Shown: positions 61,678-64,000 of the stretch, piece by piece
Position numbering within the stretch: the stretch's first letter is position 1
Layout of the letters: each line of letters opens with the position of its first letter
NCBI RefSeq assembly: GCF_020852455.1
Contig: NZ_JADZAT010000010.1
Location: 434,001 to 498,000, forward strand
Reading direction: 5' to 3'
Origin: Novosphingobium sp.
GTDB taxonomy: Bacteria; Pseudomonadota; Alphaproteobacteria; Sphingomonadales; Sphingomonadaceae
Length of the DNA stretch: 64,000 nucleotides
The notes under the pieces: generated by a model
What the model was told of the DNA's origin: nothing
The model's database searches: none
Seen by the model: only the letters and a program-made list of their open reading frames with translations
Program-made: the position numbers and the translations under genes

Positions 61678-63459
61678 TCAGGATTGGCTGCGCTCGCGCA
61701 AGGACGTGCTCTTCAGCTTGGGCATCTCGTCCAGCTCGCCCTGTTCCATGATCAGCGCACGCATCTGGTCGCGCTTTTCATGGATCGAGGCGATTACCGG
61801 GCCCATCGCCACTCCCAGATCGACCAGCACCGCCTCTGACAATTGCAGCGAGCTTTCGAGCGTTTCGGGCACCGCGTGGCTGGCTCCGGCGCGATAGAGT
61901 TCGGCGGCGTGGCTGGCATCGCGCGCACGGGCGATGATCGGTAGGCCCGGCTGGGCGGCGCGCAGGCGGCGGACCAGCCGCTGGGCGACCACCGGCTGGT
62001 CCATCGTCAGGATCACCGCAGTCGCCTCGTCCAGCCCCAGCCGCTCCAGCGCATCGGGCCGGGCGGCATCGGCAAAGCGCGCCGAAAGCCCGAAGCCGCG
62101 CGCTTCCTTGACCAGTTCGGGATCGACATCGATCATCACATAAGGCTGGTCGTGCTCTACCAGCAGTTCGGCCACCAGCCGGCCCACGCGCCCGCAGCCC
62201 ACGACAATCGCGTGGTGCGGGGCAAGCGCTTCGTCGCTGCCGGGCTGCATGGCATGATCGACCTGCCGCGCGGCCCAGCGTCCGGCGATCGCCAGGATCG
62301 GGGTAATGGTCAGCCCCAGCGCGGTGACCACTTCCCAGAACTGCGCCGCGCTGGGCAGGATCAGCTTGCCGGCTTCGGCGGCACCCAGCACGATCAGGGT
62401 GGTTTCGGACGGGCTGGCCAGCAGGATTCCTGCCTCGGTCGCGGTGCCCGCACGCGCGCCCGACAGGCGCAGCAGCAATGCGGTGACCAGCGCCTTGGCG
62501 CCCAGCACCAGCGCGGTAGCCAGCAGGACCTCACCCAGCCGGTCCCAGACCATACCCAGGTTCAGCCCCATGCCCACAGTGATCAGGAACACCCCCAGCG
62601 CGAGACCCTTGAACGGGGCGATCATCGCTTCGACTTCGCCGTGATATTCGGTCTCGGCAATCAGCAGTCCGGCGACCAGCGCGCCGACGATTGGCGAGAG
62701 CCCGACCGCGCCGGTTGCCAGCGAGGCGCCGATCACCACCAGCAGGCTGACCGCAAAGAACAGTTCCGGGCTTTTGGTCTGTGCCGCCTGGTCGAACAGT
62801 TTGGGCAGCAGGAAGCGCCCGCCGCCCAGCAACGCGACCAGCACCAGGCTGCCCAGCACCAGCGTGTTGAAAATAGCCCCCAGGTCGCCGGCCTGATCGC
62901 CGCGGCCCAGCGCGCCGAGCAGGAAGATGATCGGCACCAGCGCGATATCCTCGAACAACAGCATGGCCAGTGCCGACCGCCCGACCGGGGTGCTGGTGCC
63001 AGCGATCTTCAGCACCAGTGCGGTGCTGGACAGGGCCAGTGCGAGCCCCAGCGCGAGCGCCGTGGCCAGCGAATTGCCCAGGACCATCAGGACCAGCGCG
63101 ATCAGCATCGCACTGCCAAAAAGCTCCTTTGCGCCCAGCCCGAACACTTCCTGCCGCATCGCCCACAGCCGCTTGAACGACAGTTCCAGCCCGACCGAGA
63201 ACAGCAGCAGCACGATCCCGAATTCGGCGAAGGGTTCCAGCCGCACCGGATCGCTGATCGTCACCCAGCCCAGCCAGGGATTGCTCACCGCCAGACCGCC
63301 CAGCCCGAACGGGCCAACCAGAATCCCGACCAGGATAAACCCGATTACCGGCGTTATGCGAAAGCGCGCAAACAGCGGGATCACGATGCCCGCTGCCCCC
63401 AGGATCACCAGCGCATCGGATAGTGAGGAACTTGCGGCAATGGTGGTCGGTTCGGCCAT
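61678..63459 (-). CDS. CPA2 family monovalent cation:proton antiporter (KefB type)
   Basis: A 593-residue transporter. About 12-13 helices span residues 10-400 with the exchanger motifs VGLELSFKRLW and FLLGALGRGD...; the C-terminal cytoplasmic RCK/TrkA-N domain has the nucleotide-binding VVGCGRVGRLVAELLVEHD. Likely a glutathione-gated or nucleotide-gated K+/H+ antiporter. The ending is a charged tail (LKSTSLRERSQS). It is downstream of the partial zinc-protease-like gene by 17 bases on the same strand. Confidence 0.93.
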   Translation of the reverse strand: MAEPTTIAASSSLSDALVILGAAGIVIPLFARFRITPVIGFILVGILVGPFGLGGLAVSNPWLGWVTISDPVRLEPFAEFGIVLLLFSVGLELSFKRLWAMRQEVFGLGAKELFGSAMLIALVLMVLGNSLATALALGLALALSSTALVLKIAGTSTPVGRSALAMLLFEDIALVPIIFLLGALGRGDQAGDLGAIFNTLVLGSLVLVALLGGGRFLLPKLFDQAAQTKSPELFFAVSLLVVIGASLATGAVGLSPIVGALVAGLLIAETEYHGEVEAMIAPFKGLALGVFLITVGMGLNLGMVWDRLGEVLLATALVLGAKALVTALLLRLSGARAGTATEAGILLASPSETTLIVLGAAEAGKLILPSAAQFWEVVTALGLTITPILAIAGRWAARQVDHAMQPGSDEALAPHHAIVVGCGRVGRLVAELLVEHDQPYVMIDVDPELVKEARGFGLSARFADAARPDALERLGLDEATAVILTMDQPVVAQRLVRRLRAAQPGLPIIARARDASHAAELYRAGASHAVPETLESSLQLSEAVLVDLGVAMGPVIASIHEKRDQMRALIMEQGELDEMPKLKSTSLRERSQS

Positions 63460-63476
63460 AGTGCGACTATGGCAGG

Positions 63477-64000
63477 CTAGCGCGTCTGGGCAAAGAGCTC
63501 GTCTACGTCGCCGCCGTTGGCCTCCAAGATCGCCGTGACCCTGGTCCGGCCTTCGTAATAGGGCAGGGCGGGATTGTTCGGGTCGGACTTCTTCATTGCT
63601 GCGACTTCGTCCGCATTGAGTGTCGATTCCCGTGCGACATAATCACAATAGCCCTCACGCAACCAAACGGGCTTGGTCATATCCACAAAGTTGCCGAAAT
63701 GGCGTCGCTCCATGCCATGGCATTTTTCGTGCGCGATCACACCAGTGATCGTTCTGGTCCGGCCATCGCCCAGACCGTTGTTGACTTTGTCGGATTGCAC
63801 GTCAGTGCGATTGAGTATCACGTCTTCACGAAGAGCACGGGTCAATCCGAACGCGAAATGGGATTGCAGTGCCAGGACACGCCAGCGCCAGCCACCGTCT
63901 GTGAGGAATATCCGCCGCCCCTCGCTGCCACTGGCAAGCGGGCTTTTCGCAACTCGCGTGTTCGCATCAGTCAGGATTGCCGACATGCGTGCGGTGGGGA
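63477..64000 (-). CDS. zinc-protease-like protein, possibly cut at window edge
   Basis: At least 169 residues from an ATG at 63986; the frame stays open to the window edge, so the true start may lie outside. The motif VIAHEKCHGMERRHFG supplies HExxH (His86, Glu87, His90 counted from that ATG), and WLREGYCDYVARES resembles the downstream helix of gluzincin-type metallopeptidases. It lacks a visible signal peptide, consistent with a missing N terminus. Substrate unknown. Confidence 0.65.
   Translation of the reverse strand, partial: PTARMSAILTDANTRVAKSPLASGSEGRRIFLTDGGWRWRVLALQSHFAFGLTRALREDVILNRTDVQSDKVNNGLGDGRTRTITGVIAHEKCHGMERRHFGNFVDMTKPVWLREGYCDYVARESTLNADEVAAMKKSDPNNPALPYYEGRTRVTAILEANGGDVDELFAQTR

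Noticed and set aside
62152..63423. A 423-residue plus-strand frame opposite the CPA2 antiporter
   Set aside because: Gln/His/Arg-rich antisense translation; the membrane-protein frame is clearly the real one.
1..64000. tRNA, rRNA, CRISPR, insertion sequence or prophage genes
   Set aside because: I looked in every spacer for T-loop GTTCRA patterns with acceptor stems, regular spaced repeats, transposase or integrase motifs, and found none that hold up.

Overview
The window is a stretch of a high-GC alphaproteobacterial chromosome, most probably from Sphingomonadales (Novosphingobium or a close relative). This rests on gene content and order (dapA-smpB-DUF2062-cckA; a UDG-like gene, slt and moaB divergent from ETF-QO; recA before alaS), on CckA as the phosphorelay kinase, and on LexA-type GTTC-N7-GTTC boxes upstream of recA. 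I see no tRNA, rRNA, insertion sequence, prophage or CRISPR array. Coding density is high and most lines of evidence point to core chromosome with a few AT-richer accessory patches.

Layout. 1-2.6 kb: end of a DUF1330-like gene, an AT-rich DUF4279 gene, a radical SAM SplB-like gene with its own LexA box, and an unrecognised gene. 2.7-5.8 kb: operon of a UDG-like gene, a soluble lytic transglycosylase and moaB. 5.9-14.7 kb: ETF-QO, ispE, N-formylglutamate amidohydrolase, ilvD, nnr, an RlmD-like methyltransferase and an RluE-like pseudouridine synthase, separated by unusual intergenic hairpin repeats. 14.8-17.7 kb: a secreted protein, an 850-base non-coding stretch that looks like a structured RNA on the minus strand, and argG. 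17.8-19.6 kb: DUF1801 and a membrane acyltransferase. 19.6-21.6 kb: a lower-GC four-gene regulatory cassette (membrane-tethered LuxR-type protein, coiled-coil protein, membrane protein, winged-helix regulator). 21.9-31 kb: pepsin-like protease, secreted protein, SDR/TMEM165/CFA-synthase operon, glycine-zipper protein, lipoprotein, rlmN, IalB-like protein, POT peptide transporter. 30.5-36.2 kb: GCS2-type ligase, S9 peptidase, FAO-like GMC oxidoreductase, DUF4169. 36.2-43.8 kb: greB, a second slt, dapA, smpB, DUF2062, cckA. 43.8-50.9 kb: TIM-barrel lipoprotein, a convergent response regulator/hybrid kinase pair with overlapping 3' ends, DUF2189, a TetR-controlled two-gene membrane operon, an XRE-like regulator. 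51-64 kb: LexA-controlled recA, PEGA lipoprotein, a small secreted protein behind a hairpin that covers its ribosome binding site, an EF-G-like GTPase, a methyltransferase, alaS, a DUF4189-like protein, alpha-carbonic anhydrase, a CPA2 antiporter and a partial zinc-protease-like gene.

What ties it together. SOS control is visible at two loci (radical SAM gene and recA). Envelope upkeep recurs (two Slt enzymes, CFA synthase, several lipoproteins). RNA modification and translation genes are frequent (RlmD-like, RluE-like, RlmN, SmpB, AlaS, EF-G-like). The least explained features are the three GCRCARAG-octamer hairpin elements placed right after stop codons, the 15.7-16.25 kb RNA candidate, and the tethered-LuxR cassette.
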